64,000 nt of DNA from Shewanella yunxiaonensis (GTDB lineage Bacteria; Pseudomonadota; Gammaproteobacteria; Enterobacterales; Shewanellaceae): contig NZ_CP073587.1 of NCBI RefSeq assembly GCF_018223345.1, forward strand, positions 407,001 through 471,000, given 5' to 3'. Made by a program: the position numbers and the translations under genes. Under the pieces are notes generated by a model that did no database searches, was not told where the DNA came from, and saw nothing but the letters and a program-made list of their open reading frames with translations. This document shows, in pieces, positions 26,956 to 38,305 of this stretch; the first letter of the stretch is position 1; each line of letters opens with the position of its first letter.

Positions 26956-27951
26956 ATGTTTGCAATCTTCACCGCCTTCGCAGATTGGTTGGTTTACGGC
27001 GTGCTGTCACTGAACCCTCACAGTCGTCTTGGCGAAGCGCTGCACTTTTTTGTTGAAGACACCGTCAAGATCTTTGTGTTGTTGTTGTTGATGATCTACG
27101 TGATTGCCTTGCTGCGCGCGTCGCTGAATGTCGAAAAAGTCCGCGATTATCTCGCCGGTAAAAATCGTGTTACCGGCTATCTGTTAGGTTCGGCTTTTGG
27201 TGCCGTCACGCCTTTTTGTTCCTGTTCCAGTATTCCGGCCTTTCTTGGCTTCACCTCCGCCGGTATCCCGGTGGGGATCACCATGGCGTTTCTCATTACC
27301 TCACCGCTGATCAACGAAGTGGCAGTACTGTTGCTGGTGGGACTACTGGGTTGGCAATTCACTGTGGTGTATGTGCTGGTGGGGATGCTGGTGGGTATCG
27401 TTTCCGGTGCATTTTTGGATGCAATTCATGCCGAGCGCTGGTTACAGTCGTTTGCGGCGAAAGCCTTGCAGCGGGGCCAACAGCAAACCAGTTGCGGAGC
27501 TAACTCACAAATACCGCAGCGGCTGGGCTGGCAGCAACGTCACGACTTTGCTGCCGCGGAGACCAAAGAGATTGTCGGTCGAGTCTGGAAATGGGTGTTT
27601 ATCGGTGTCGGACTCGGCGCGGCGTTACACGGTTTTGTACCGGACGGCTGGGTGGAAAATCATCTGGGGCAGGGCCAATGGTGGTCAGTGCCGCTGGCGG
27701 TGTTAATAGGTGTGCCGCTGTATTCCAACGTCACCGGGATTGTGCCGGTGATGGAAAGCTTGCTGCAAAACGGTTTACCGGTCGGGACTACTTTGGCGTT
27801 TTGCATGGCGACCGTCGCCGCCAGTTTCCCGGAATTTGTGTTACTGAAACAGGTGATGCAGTGGCGTTTATTAGCCAGTGTGTTTGGCATCTTGCTATTG
27901 GCATTCACGCTGATCGGTTGGTTATTTAATCTGATAGGACCTGTGCTTTAA
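26956..27951 (+). CDS. Permease of the ArsP / UPF0718 family
   Basis: This 331-aa protein has about eight hydrophobic segments and the family motif TPFCSCSSIPAF (about residue 88-99), followed by a hydrophilic loop (about 165-215) and a second half with a related repeat. ArsP proteins export trivalent organoarsenicals such as methylarsenite and roxarsone(III); other family members have unknown cargo. Directly downstream of arsR and upstream of a small thioredoxin-like gene, which is a common combination. ACCGAG precedes the start. I infer an arsenic role from context; antimony or other soft metals are possible. Confidence 0.82.
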   Translation: MFAIFTAFADWLVYGVLSLNPHSRLGEALHFFVEDTVKIFVLLLLMIYVIALLRASLNVEKVRDYLAGKNRVTGYLLGSAFGAVTPFCSCSSIPAFLGFTSAGIPVGITMAFLITSPLINEVAVLLLVGLLGWQFTVVYVLVGMLVGIVSGAFLDAIHAERWLQSFAAKALQRGQQQTSCGANSQIPQRLGWQQRHDFAAAETKEIVGRVWKWVFIGVGLGAALHGFVPDGWVENHLGQGQWWSVPLAVLIGVPLYSNVTGIVPVMESLLQNGLPVGTTLAFCMATVAASFPEFVLLKQVMQWRLLASVFGILLLAFTLIGWLFNLIGPVL

Positions 27952-27961
27952 GGAGCAAAAT

Positions 27962-28198
27962 ATGAAAAATATCATTGTGTTAGGAAGTGGTTGTACTAAA
28001 TGTGTCAAAACCGCAGAACTGATTGCTGAAACAGTGAAAGAACAGGGGGTTGATGCCACAGTCACTAAAGAAACTAACCCGGAAGTGATTATGGGTTATG
28101 GCGTGATGAGTACGCCTGCAGTCGTGATTGATGAGCAAGTGGTGCACAGCGGTTCTATGCCTCAAAAAGCGCAGATTGAAGCCTGGTTGACTAAATAA
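27962..28198 (+). CDS. Small thioredoxin-like protein with CxxC
   Basis: The 78-aa protein has a minimal thioredoxin fold: strand MKNIIVLGSG, active site CTKC (residues 11-14), a helix and the cis-proline segment STPAVVIDE (about 53-61). It belongs to the small redox-disulfide family often found next to UPF0718 permeases. It is cytoplasmic, without signal peptide. AAGGAGC lies 7 bases before ATG and the gene is 10 bases after the permease stop. It probably moves electrons or a bound metalloid to or from the permease; this is inference. Confidence 0.88.
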   Translation: MKNIIVLGSGCTKCVKTAELIAETVKEQGVDATVTKETNPEVIMGYGVMSTPAVVIDEQVVHSGSMPQKAQIEAWLTK

Positions 28199-28213
28199 GT
28201 AAGAGGATATCCG

Positions 28214-29233
28214 ATGACGATCCGTGTAGGAATTAATGGCTTTGGCCGAATTGGACGACTGGTATTGCGAGCCGCCTGGGAATGGCCCGAGTTGGAGTTT
28301 GTGCAGATAAACGATCCCGCTGGCAGTGCGGCTACGTTGGCTCATCTGCTGGAGTTTGATTCTGTGCACGGTCGCTGGCGGCGGCAGATTGGTGTCAATG
28401 GCGAGCAGATACAGATCGATGGTAAAACCATTGCTGTTACCGCCAACAAGGCCATTGCCGATACCGATTGGTCCGGCTGTGATGTCGTGATTGAAGCTTC
28501 GGGTAAAATGCGCAGCAAGGCGCTACTGCAAGCTTACCTGCAACAAGGGGTAAAGCGGGTAGTGGTCACCGCACCGGTAAAAGAGGACGGGGTGCTCAAT
28601 GTCGTGATGGGGGTAAACCAGCAGCTGTTTGATCCTGCCCTGCATACCATCGTCACCGCGGCTTCCTGTACCACCAACTGTCTGGCACCGGTCGTTAAAG
28701 TGATCCACGAGAAGCTGGGGATCCGTCATGGTTCAATGACAACCATCCACGATTTGACTAACACGCAGACCATTCTTGATGCGCCGCACAAGGATCTGCG
28801 TCGTGCCCGTGCTTGCGGTGAGAGTTTGATCCCGACCACCACGGGTAGCGCCACCGCGATCACCCATATCTTTCCGGAACTCAAGGGGAAACTTAACGGC
28901 CATGCCGTAAGAGTGCCTTTAGCCAATGCTTCGCTGACCGATTGCGTGTTTGAACTACAACGGCCAACCACGGAAGCCGAGGTCAATCAGCTGCTGCGCG
29001 CAGCGGCTGAAGGGGAACTTAAAGGTATTCTCGGTTATGAAGAGCGGCCTTTGGTGTCAGTCGATTATCGCACCGATCCACGCTCCAGCATCATCGATGC
29101 TTTGTCCACTATGGTGATCAACGGTACTCAACTGAAGTTGTACTGTTGGTATGACAATGAATGGGGCTATGCCAACCGTACCGCCGAACTGGCGTTATTG
29201 GTAGGTCGGGCTGACAGTGGAGCTGCCGATTAA
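28214..29233 (+). CDS. ArsJ-associated glyceraldehyde-3-phosphate dehydrogenase
   Basis: This is a full 339-aa GAPDH: NAD-binding [11 protein letters not shown] at the N-terminus, catalytic cysteine in [10 protein letters not shown] (about residue 154), the [21 protein letters not shown] region and the C-terminal [11 protein letters not shown]. In ars operons such an enzyme uses arsenate in place of phosphate and makes 1-arseno-3-phosphoglycerate, which ArsJ then expels. The stop TAA shares a base with the arsJ ATG, a strong sign of a shared job. It is a second GAPDH, not the glycolytic one, by context. Confidence 0.92.
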   Translation: MTIRVGINGFGRIGRLVLRAAWEWPELEFVQINDPAGSAATLAHLLEFDSVHGRWRRQIGVNGEQIQIDGKTIAVTANKAIADTDWSGCDVVIEASGKMRSKALLQAYLQQGVKRVVVTAPVKEDGVLNVVMGVNQQLFDPALHTIVTAASCTTNCLAPVVKVIHEKLGIRHGSMTTIHDLTNTQTILDAPHKDLRRARACGESLIPTTTGSATAITHIFPELKGKLNGHAVRVPLANASLTDCVFELQRPTTEAEVNQLLRAAAEGELKGILGYEERPLVSVDYRTDPRSSIIDALSTMVINGTQLKLYCWYDNEWGYANRTAELALLVGRADSGAAD

Positions 29234-30444
29234 TGACTTTTGTGAGTCCGGCGCTGCGACAGTATTTGATCATCACCGGTAATTATTGGGCGTTTACCCT
29301 TACCGATGGCGCACTGCGCATGCTGGTAGTGCTGTATTTCAATGACTTGGGGTACAGCGCCCTGTCCATTGCCATGCTGTTTCTGTTTTACGAGTTTTTT
29401 GGGGTAGTGACCAATCTGGTCGGCGGCTGGCTCGGCGCCCGCATTGGCCTCAATCGCACCATGAATATCGGCCTCGGCGTCCAGATCATTTCACTGGCGA
29501 TGTTACTGGTGCCTGCTGCCTGGTTGACTGTACCTTGGGTGATGCTGGCACAGGCCATGTCCGGCATTGCCAAAGATCTCAATAAAATGAGTGCCAAGAG
29601 TGCGGTAAAAACACTGGTGTCTGGCGCAGATGCTCAAGGTCGGCTTTATCGTTATGTGGCGCTGCTGACTGGCTCGAAGAACACGCTCAAGGGCGTAGGC
29701 TTTTTTCTCGGCGGTGCACTGCTGACGTTGCTGGGTTTTGAAGGTGCCGTGATGGTGATGACGCTGGCACTGCTGGTTGTCTGGCAGATGTCGCTGATCT
29801 TATTGCGGCAGGATTTGGGCAAGGCGAAGAACAAGCCAAAATTTCGCGATATTTTTTCAAAAAGTCGCCCGGTGAATATCCTGTCTGCGGCACGCTTGTG
29901 TTTATTTGCGTCCCGTGATGTGTGGTTTGTGGTGGCGGTGCCGGTTTATCTCAGTAGTTATCTGGGTTGGGATAACTGGCTAGTCGGCTCTTTTCTGGCG
30001 AGCTGGGTCATCGCTTATGGCATCGTACAGGCGTTGGCTCCGATGCTGACGGGAGCCGTGAAAGGCTCGGCCGAAAACATTCCAGGCCGTACTGCGGCGG
30101 TGGGCTGGGTGGCATTGTTGATGGCGTTACCCGCGATGATTGCGCTGACGTTGCAATCCGGCGGCGACCCTCACTGGTGGTTACTCGGGGGCTTGTGGCT
30201 ATTCGGTGCGGTGTTTGCGGTGAACTCCTCGCTGCACAGTTTTCTGATTGTGCATTACGCCAGTGAAGATGGCGTGTCGCTGGATGTCGGCTTCTACTAC
30301 ATGGCGAATGCGGCCGGGCGTTTGCTGGGTACCGTGCTTTCCGGTTTGTTGTATCAGCAATATGGGTTGAATGCGTGTTTGTGGTTCAGCAGTGGTCTGT
30401 TATTGCTGACATTTATCATCTCGTTTGCGTTACCGGAAAAGTAA
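29233..30444 (+). CDS. arsJ: ArsJ, major-facilitator organoarsenical exporter
   Basis: The 403-aa product is a major facilitator protein with about 11-12 hydrophobic segments. ArsJ exports 1-arseno-3-phosphoglycerate made by the neighbouring GAPDH; the compound then breaks down outside the cytoplasmic membrane, so the pair gives arsenate resistance without an arsenate reductase. Typical are the N-terminal TGNYWAFTLTDGALRMLVV segment, the GIAKDLNKMSAKSAVK loop and the long SKSRPVNILSAARLCLFASRD centre. It overlaps gapdh by one base and appears to be the last gene of the operon. Confidence 0.92.
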   Translation: MTFVSPALRQYLIITGNYWAFTLTDGALRMLVVLYFNDLGYSALSIAMLFLFYEFFGVVTNLVGGWLGARIGLNRTMNIGLGVQIISLAMLLVPAAWLTVPWVMLAQAMSGIAKDLNKMSAKSAVKTLVSGADAQGRLYRYVALLTGSKNTLKGVGFFLGGALLTLLGFEGAVMVMTLALLVVWQMSLILLRQDLGKAKNKPKFRDIFSKSRPVNILSAARLCLFASRDVWFVVAVPVYLSSYLGWDNWLVGSFLASWVIAYGIVQALAPMLTGAVKGSAENIPGRTAAVGWVALLMALPAMIALTLQSGGDPHWWLLGGLWLFGAVFAVNSSLHSFLIVHYASEDGVSLDVGFYYMANAAGRLLGTVLSGLLYQQYGLNACLWFSSGLLLLTFIISFALPEK

Positions 30445-30450
30445 AAAGTC

Positions 30451-30474
30451 GGCATAAAACAGGCATTTTGCCGC
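30451..30474 (+). terminator. Possible weak terminator after arsJ
   Basis: CGGC-AT-AAAA (30451-30460) can pair with TTTTGCCG (30467-30474) with a two-base bulge. There is no long T run after it. Confidence 0.35.
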
Positions 30475-30519
30475 AATTGGGCTTAGGATTAACACAGGAG
30501 CACTGGCGGAGATTGTGTT

Positions 30520-31953
30520 ATGACCATGACGCTGCAATGCCTGGGAGCTACCGGCGAAGTTACCGGTTCCTGCCACCTGGTGGAACTGAATGGCGTGCAA
30601 CTACTGCTGGATTGCGGTTTGATCCAAGGCGGGAAAAAAGATGAATTGCGTAATCATGAGCCATTCTCTTTTAACCCGAAAACCCTTGGTGCGGTGTTGC
30701 TCAGCCATGCCCACATCGATCACTCTGGTCGTTTACCCTTGTTGATGAAGCGAGGGTACGACGGTCCCATTTATACCCATAAAGCCACCGCAGAACTCTG
30801 CGCCTTCATGTTGCGAGATGCCGCATCGCTGCAGCAGCGGAAAGTTGAACGTGACAATGAAAAGCGTGAAAAGGATGATTTGCCTGTATTGGAGCCGCTA
30901 TATACCGAAGCGGATGTCGAAGCTGTCATGCAGCATTTTGTGCCACTGGAATATGATGTGTCATTTGAGCCCATCCCAGGGGTGAAAGTGTGTTATCGCG
31001 ATGCCGGGCATATCCTTGGCTCAGCGATGCTGGAACTGTGGCTTAATGATGGGAAGCAACAGAAAAAAATTGTGTTCAGTGGCGATCTTGGCCGTGCTGG
31101 CATGCCACTATTACAGGACCCAAGCCTGATAGATGAGGCTGATTTAGTGCTAATGGAAAGCACTTATGGCGATCGTTGTCACCGTAGTTGGGAAGATACG
31201 CTCGAAGAGCTGAAAGCCATTTTTGCTAAAGCCATCAGTGAGAGTCATGGCAATATTTTAATTCCAGCGTTTTCCGTCGGGCGCTCGCAAGAGCTGTTGT
31301 ATCTGTTTCACCTCTATGCCAAAGAATGGGATTTGGGCCGCTGGCAAATCTGTCTCGACAGCCCGATGGCTATCGAAGCAACCAAAGTGTATGTGCGTAA
31401 TTACCCGTTAATGGATGATGATTTTCGGCGATTAGTGCAACTTCAACCCGGTAACCACCCACTGCTGAGCAACGTGCAGTTTGTGCAAAGCACTGAAGAA
31501 TCGATGGCATTGAATGAAATTCATCGAGGGCTGATCATCATCGCCGGTAGTGGCATGTGCAATGGCGGACGTATTCGCAGTCATCTGGCACACAATCTGT
31601 TCCGGCCAGAATGCGACATTATTATCTGTGGCTTCCAGGCACTTGGTACGCCTGGTCGGTTGCTGGTAGACGGTGCTACGGAACTGACGGTGCATGGCAA
31701 CACGGTGCCAGTAAATGCCCTGATCCACACCGTTGGTGGTCTGTCGGCTCATGCCGATCAGCAGGAATTGCTCGGTTGGTATCGGCATTTTAAACAGACG
31801 CCACCAGTGATATTGGTGCATGGTGAACCCCAGGCCCAGGAAACCTTCCAGCAGGTATTGCGCCAGGCGGATCCTTCGCCGCAGGTTGTGATCGCCAACA
31901 TGGGGGATAAAGTGGATCTCAGTGCGCTGCCGACACTGACCTGGTTGAGCTGA
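30520..31953 (+). CDS. MBL-fold / beta-CASP RNase-like protein
   Basis: The 477-aa product has a metallo-beta-lactamase core with the zinc motif SHAHIDHSGRLP (about residue 67), DAGHILGSAMLEL (about 163) and SGDLGR; a beta-CASP insertion with GSGMCNGGRIRSHL (about 342); and the C-terminal RMMBL part with GGLSAHADQQELL. This is the set-up of CPSF73/YSH1-like nucleases, which cut or trim RNA; bacterial members are often called exonucleases of this type. Start ATG 30520 has GGAG about 9 bases upstream; a second ATG is two codons on. Its role in this organism is not known. Confidence 0.88.
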   Translation: MTMTLQCLGATGEVTGSCHLVELNGVQLLLDCGLIQGGKKDELRNHEPFSFNPKTLGAVLLSHAHIDHSGRLPLLMKRGYDGPIYTHKATAELCAFMLRDAASLQQRKVERDNEKREKDDLPVLEPLYTEADVEAVMQHFVPLEYDVSFEPIPGVKVCYRDAGHILGSAMLELWLNDGKQQKKIVFSGDLGRAGMPLLQDPSLIDEADLVLMESTYGDRCHRSWEDTLEELKAIFAKAISESHGNILIPAFSVGRSQELLYLFHLYAKEWDLGRWQICLDSPMAIEATKVYVRNYPLMDDDFRRLVQLQPGNHPLLSNVQFVQSTEESMALNEIHRGLIIIAGSGMCNGGRIRSHLAHNLFRPECDIIICGFQALGTPGRLLVDGATELTVHGNTVPVNALIHTVGGLSAHADQQELLGWYRHFKQTPPVILVHGEPQAQETFQQVLRQADPSPQVVIANMGDKVDLSALPTLTWLS

Positions 31954-32094
31954 ATTTTTACACTGAAAACATTTACTCCCTAGACAATAGCGCTTGGCGT
32001 GATGCCATTGCTTTGGCAAAATATGGCCGTCCGGCACTGTCGCTGTTCGCGAATCCCTCCCTGCAGTTGTGCCTAAGTTGTTCCGGAGTTTCCC

Positions 32095-33039
32095 TTGTCT
32101 GCCAGTGCTGCCCGTCTAGGGTTGATATTTATGTCCACCACGGTCATTTTCTGGGGGGTAATGCCTATCGCCCTGAAATTGTCTGCGGAGTTTATTGATC
32201 CTGTCACTTTGACCTGGTTCCGCTTTGGCGTCGCTTTTGTGGTGACATTATTGCAACAGTGGTGGATGGGCGGACTTGCCGAATTTACTCGGTTACGACG
32301 CCGCGACTGGGTCAAATTGGGGCTGGCGGCATTGCTGCTGATAGGCAATTATGTCACCTTTGTGTTGGCGCTTAAGTATCTGGCGCCAGGGACAGTACAA
32401 CTGAATTTCCAGACTTCTTCATTTTTCCTGGCATTAGGTGGCGTACTGTTTTTCGGTGAGCGTTTCTCTCGGATACAGTTACTCTGTTTCTCCGCGCTTG
32501 CTGTTGGCATGCTGTTGTTCTTTAATCCGTTTTTGGCAGGTGCCAGCGGTGGCGGCAAAGTGCTGCTGGGGGTGGCTATCGTGCAGCTTTCGGTGATTAG
32601 CTGGGTAAGCTATGCCTTACTACAGAAATCCCTTGGTCAGCGTTTGTCTCCGGTGAATGTGTTGCTCTTTATCTACGGTTTTTCTGTGCCGGTGTTATTG
32701 CCGTTCGCGCATCTGCAGCCGTTTATGGTAATGAGCAGCGATCAGTGGTGGATTGCCATTTTCTGTGCTGTCAGCACCTTAGTGGCATATGGCTGCTTTG
32801 GTCAGGCAATGAAATACTGGCCCGCTGCGCAAGTCGGGGCGTTAATGACGCTGACGCCGGTGCTGAGTTTTCTGGCAACCGATTTAGTCGTGCAACTTGG
32901 CTGGTGGCAGAACAGCTTTGCGTCTTCACACCTCAATTTGTTGTCGAAGATGGGCGTAGTGTTGATTGTGATGTCGGTGATGTTGGTGCAGCTGTTGCCC
33001 CACTGGCAACAACGCCAATTACGCTGTCCGCAAAACTAG
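32095..33039 (+). CDS. DMT-superfamily (EamA) permease
   Basis: This 314-aa protein has ten hydrophobic segments in two repeats of about 140 residues, the EamA layout. The first segment includes TVIFWGVMPIALKLS. In the EamA family members export amino acids or metabolites; the cargo here is unknown. I take TTG 32095 as the start because GGAG lies 6 bases before and the 12 residues it adds complete the first membrane helix; ATG 32131 is the alternative. It stands between the nuclease-like gene and the alanine/glycine symporter gene. Confidence 0.85.
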   Translation: MSASAARLGLIFMSTTVIFWGVMPIALKLSAEFIDPVTLTWFRFGVAFVVTLLQQWWMGGLAEFTRLRRRDWVKLGLAALLLIGNYVTFVLALKYLAPGTVQLNFQTSSFFLALGGVLFFGERFSRIQLLCFSALAVGMLLFFNPFLAGASGGGKVLLGVAIVQLSVISWVSYALLQKSLGQRLSPVNVLLFIYGFSVPVLLPFAHLQPFMVMSSDQWWIAIFCAVSTLVAYGCFGQAMKYWPAAQVGALMTLTPVLSFLATDLVVQLGWWQNSFASSHLNLLSKMGVVLIVMSVMLVQLLPHWQQRQLRCPQN

Positions 33040-33198
33040 CAGATTCAAATATCGCCTTACAGAACACTCGCGGTGTTATTGACTATTTCCAATTGTAAAC
33101 CATTCGTTGTAACCTGAGGCTTCATTGTGCCTGAAGATGAACAATAAGATTCATCGAGCGCATAACGTCTATAAAAATAACAATGAAATGAGGTTTGG

Positions 33199-34572
33199 AT
33201 GGAAGTTATAGTCTCTATAGTTAATCAAGTTAACTCCTTGGTATGGGGCGTTCCCATGCTGGTCATGATCCTCGGTGTAGGTTTGTACCTGTCACTTGGT
33301 CTGAAACTCATGCAGCTGACCAAATTAGGTCGCGGTTTCAGATTGCTCTGGTCCGGTCGTATTCCTGAAAAGGACGAAGATGTTAAAGGCCAGATTAGTC
33401 CATTTAATGCGCTGATGACGTCACTGTCTGCGACTATTGGTACGGGTAATATCGCCGGGGTCGCTACGGCGATTGCTGTCGGTGGCCCAGGGGCGCTGTT
33501 CTGGATGTGGTGTACCGCGCTGGTCGGTATGGCGACCAAATTCTCTGAGGCTGTACTCGCCGTTAAATATCGTGAAGAAGATGAACACGGTAACCACATT
33601 GGTGGTCCGATGTATTACATCAAAAATGGTCTGGGCAGTAAGTGGACCTGGCTTGGCACCTTATTCGCATTTTTTGGCGCCTTCGCAGGATTTGGTATTG
33701 GTAATACCGTGCAGGCCAACTCAGTAGCTGATGCCTTGTCGGCGAACTTTGGTGTTGCCCCTTGGCTTACTGGTATCGTCATGATGATTCTGGTCGGCGC
33801 AGTATTAATGGGTGGCATCAAGCGTATTGCGGATGTTGCCGGTAAATTAGTACCGCTGATGACCGTTTTCTACATCGTATGTGGTTTAGCAGTGCTGATT
33901 GTTTATATTGATGACATTCCAGCCGCGTTTATGTTAGTCGTTAAAAGTGCCTTTACGCCTACTGCCGCACAAGGTGGTTTTGCTGGTGCTGCCGTATGGG
34001 CGGCGATCCGTTATGGTGTCGCTCGTGGTGTTTTTTCTAACGAAGCTGGTCTTGGTAGTGCCCCAATCGCTCACGCAGCCGCACAGACCAATAATCCCGT
34101 CACGCAAGGATTAGTGGCAATGCTGGGTACCTTTATTGATACCATCGTTGTTTGTTCTATTACGGGCTTGTCGATTGTGGTCTCTGGGGCCTGGAGTTCT
34201 GGTGAAAATGGTGCGGCATTAACCTCTTACGCATTTAGTCACGCCTTTCCAATCGGGAACTATGTGGTGGCGATCGCCCTGGCAATTTTTGCGTTTACCA
34301 CCATTCTTGGCTGGAGTTTTTACAGCGAAAAATGTGTGCAGTTTTTGTTTGGTGTGAAAGCGATAAAGCCTTTCCGGTTAATTTTTACCTTGGTGGTTCC
34401 TATTGGCGCTATCGCTAAACTGGATTTTATCTGGTTGTTGGCGGATACCCTGAATGCGATGATGGCATTACCTAACTTGATTGCCTTGTTACTCTTGAGT
34501 CCGGTGGTGTTCCGCCTGACCAGAGAGTACTTTAAAAAGCAGAAGGCATTGGCTGCGGCTAGAGCACAATAA
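33199..34572 (+). CDS. Alanine/glycine:cation symporter (AGCS family)
   Basis: The 457-aa protein has about 11 hydrophobic segments and the AGCS marks: TSLSATIGTGNIAGVATAI (about residue 73-91, the Na+/substrate region), GGPGALFWMW, GGPMYYIKNGLG (about 134) and RGVFSNEAGLGSAPIAHAAA (about 277-296). It takes up alanine or glycine with Na+. AATGAGGT lies before the start. There is no glycine riboswitch in the 159 bases in front, though such switches control related symporters in Vibrio. A strong terminator follows. Confidence 0.95.
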   Translation: MEVIVSIVNQVNSLVWGVPMLVMILGVGLYLSLGLKLMQLTKLGRGFRLLWSGRIPEKDEDVKGQISPFNALMTSLSATIGTGNIAGVATAIAVGGPGALFWMWCTALVGMATKFSEAVLAVKYREEDEHGNHIGGPMYYIKNGLGSKWTWLGTLFAFFGAFAGFGIGNTVQANSVADALSANFGVAPWLTGIVMMILVGAVLMGGIKRIADVAGKLVPLMTVFYIVCGLAVLIVYIDDIPAAFMLVVKSAFTPTAAQGGFAGAAVWAAIRYGVARGVFSNEAGLGSAPIAHAAAQTNNPVTQGLVAMLGTFIDTIVVCSITGLSIVVSGAWSSGENGAALTSYAFSHAFPIGNYVVAIALAIFAFTTILGWSFYSEKCVQFLFGVKAIKPFRLIFTLVVPIGAIAKLDFIWLLADTLNAMMALPNLIALLLLSPVVFRLTREYFKKQKALAAARAQ

Positions 34573-34595
34573 TGGACGGGACAGCGTGTCCAATG

Positions 34596-34623
34596 AAAAA
34601 GGGCAGCTTAGGCTGCCCTTTTT
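34596..34623. terminator. Bidirectional terminator between symporter and M4 peptidase
   Basis: AAAAAGGGCAGC (34596-34607) and GCTGCCCTTTTT (34612-34623) form a 12-bp stem with a 4-base loop, located between two converging genes (stops at 34572 and 34643). Confidence 0.92.
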
Positions 34624-34642
34624 GATGCTGATGGCGCTGAGA

Positions 34643-36847
<2,205 letters not shown>

Positions 36848-37816
36848 ATGGCAAGCATGAGCTACCTCAGTGTGATAGAGCGTTACCATGAATATGAGCC
36901 GCTGGTACATGAACTGTTGGAATCGATACTGACAGGAATGTCCGATACTCAGTTGTTTGAAGACACTGGCAAAGCCATCAAGATTTTCAGTGAGGTGGCG
37001 GCACGTTATCCGTTTGTAGAACTGATGTACTTGCTCGATAACGCTGGGCGCCAGATCAGTCCTAATCTGGCATTGGTCAACCAACAAGTGAAGTTATTGT
37101 CGGTTGGCGAGAGCCCAGATCGTAGTCAACGTCCTTACTATCTGAATGTCAGAGACAAAACCGGCGTTCAAATTACTCAGCCATATTTATCAAATGCTTC
37201 TGGTTTATTGTGCCTCTCTGCATCGCTGGCACTGACATTGTCCTCCGGACAAAAGGGCTATGTGGTGGTTGATATCAATCTGACACGGTTGATTGAATTC
37301 ATGATGGGTGACAGTACCAGACGTAAGGTCACCCCATTATTCAAAGCAGTTTATGCACTCTTGGTGCTGGGGCTATTTATTATCGTCGCGGTGTTAATGT
37401 TAATTGCTGCCCGAGATATCTGGCACTTATTGACGTTAGAGGCTGATTTACAACATGATTCACTTAAACCATTCGGTATCATCATTTTCATCACCCTGGC
37501 GTTGGCAGTCTTCGATTTGGGCAAAACCATTCTTGAAGAAGAGGTGCTGATGCATAAAGATATTTTCCGTCATAGCTCGACACGCCGGACGATCACGCGC
37601 TTTGTCTCCACCATCTTGATTGCGATCTCAATCGAAGCATTGCTCACTATGTTTAAAGCATCGTTAGGTGAAGTGCAGTATATTCAGGGGGCGATTATGA
37701 TGATGCTGGCGGTTGTGGGCTTGCTGATTGCTCTGGGGCTGTATGTGTACCTAGGTGCTAAAGCAGAGATGCTGCTGACTCAGCAAAATCACAATTTGAA
37801 AGGAAAACAGGGCTGA
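36848..37816 (+). CDS. PDC-like sensor domain membrane protein without output domain
   Basis: The first about 150 residues resemble a PDC/Cache sensor (the FVELMYLLDNAGRQISPN strand-turn region near residue 55-72, the SQRPYYLN segment near 95 and GYVVVDINL near 140). Then come four hydrophobic segments (about 170-193, 215-238, 257-280 and 286-308) and a short tail. No kinase, methyl-accepting, GGDEF or other output domain follows, and no membrane segment precedes the sensor, so its side of the membrane is unclear. ATG 36848 is chosen since AGGA is 7 bases upstream (ATG 36845 is also possible). A terminator overlaps the end of the gene. Confidence 0.65.
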   Translation: MASMSYLSVIERYHEYEPLVHELLESILTGMSDTQLFEDTGKAIKIFSEVAARYPFVELMYLLDNAGRQISPNLALVNQQVKLLSVGESPDRSQRPYYLNVRDKTGVQITQPYLSNASGLLCLSASLALTLSSGQKGYVVVDINLTRLIEFMMGDSTRRKVTPLFKAVYALLVLGLFIIVAVLMLIAARDIWHLLTLEADLQHDSLKPFGIIIFITLALAVFDLGKTILEEEVLMHKDIFRHSSTRRTITRFVSTILIAISIEALLTMFKASLGEVQYIQGAIMMMLAVVGLLIALGLYVYLGAKAEMLLTQQNHNLKGKQG

Positions 37817-37827
37817 TGCCCTGTTTT
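37804..37827. terminator. Bidirectional terminator with the PDC gene's stop codon in its loop
   Basis: AAAACAGGGC (37804-37813), loop TGAT (37814-37817) and GCCCTGTTTT (37818-37827) form a perfect 10-bp stem. The TGA stop codon of the upstream gene is in the loop. The DUF3545 gene ends one base after it on the other strand. Confidence 0.88.
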
Positions 37828-37828
37828 G

Positions 37829-38011
37829 TTAAAATTCTTCGTCGTCATCCAGCCCTAGCGCTTTGCGCAACTGCATTCGTTCCAGATAATCCTCAAGACG
37901 GCGTTTCACTTCGCGCCGGTGCTTAAGCACTCTTTCTGCCTGACGGTTTTTAGGGACGGTCATTGCTTCGATTTCTGCATCGTCGGGCACTACATCAACT
38001 ATATGGGCCAT
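37829..38011 (-). CDS. DUF3545-family small protein
   Basis: This 60-aa protein is charged throughout: an acidic start (MAHIVDVVPDDAEIEAM), a basic helical middle with many Arg/Lys (RQAERVLKHRREVKRRLED), and an acidic end (ALGLDDDEEF). This is the pattern of the DUF3545 family of Vibrio and Shewanella, function unknown. ATG 38011 has CAGGAG 6-7 bases upstream; the frame is open 20 codons further up, but that part looks like non-coding sequence. Soluble and probably partly coiled or disordered. Confidence 0.8.
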   Translation of the reverse strand: MAHIVDVVPDDAEIEAMTVPKNRQAERVLKHRREVKRRLEDYLERMQLRKALGLDDDEEF

Positions 38012-38305
38012 AAAGAACTCCTGTATGACTGATATATGTGAGATTTCTAGCCAAAAATCATGCGGCTGCAAAGCAAAAAAATTTCATCGGTACAGCAAAA
38101 GATTTTTATTGCTCTCTGGCAATCACTGTTTTCCTTTTGATGCTAATTTAGCAATGCGATGAATACTAAAGTGCGATCGTGCCAGCAATTTGTGAATCTA
38201 CTGCCATTGGCCGGTGAACGTCAGTTCTCAACTGTGTGAAATCTTGATTTTTTTTAGTTAACTACCAGACTTGATCTGTTGCTCCCTAAAGGATGATAGC
38301 TGCGC

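Noticed and set aside
33040..33198. Possible glycine riboswitch before the alanine/glycine symporter
   Set aside because: No pair of aptamer cores with the conserved glycine-riboswitch sequences could be found in the 159 bases.
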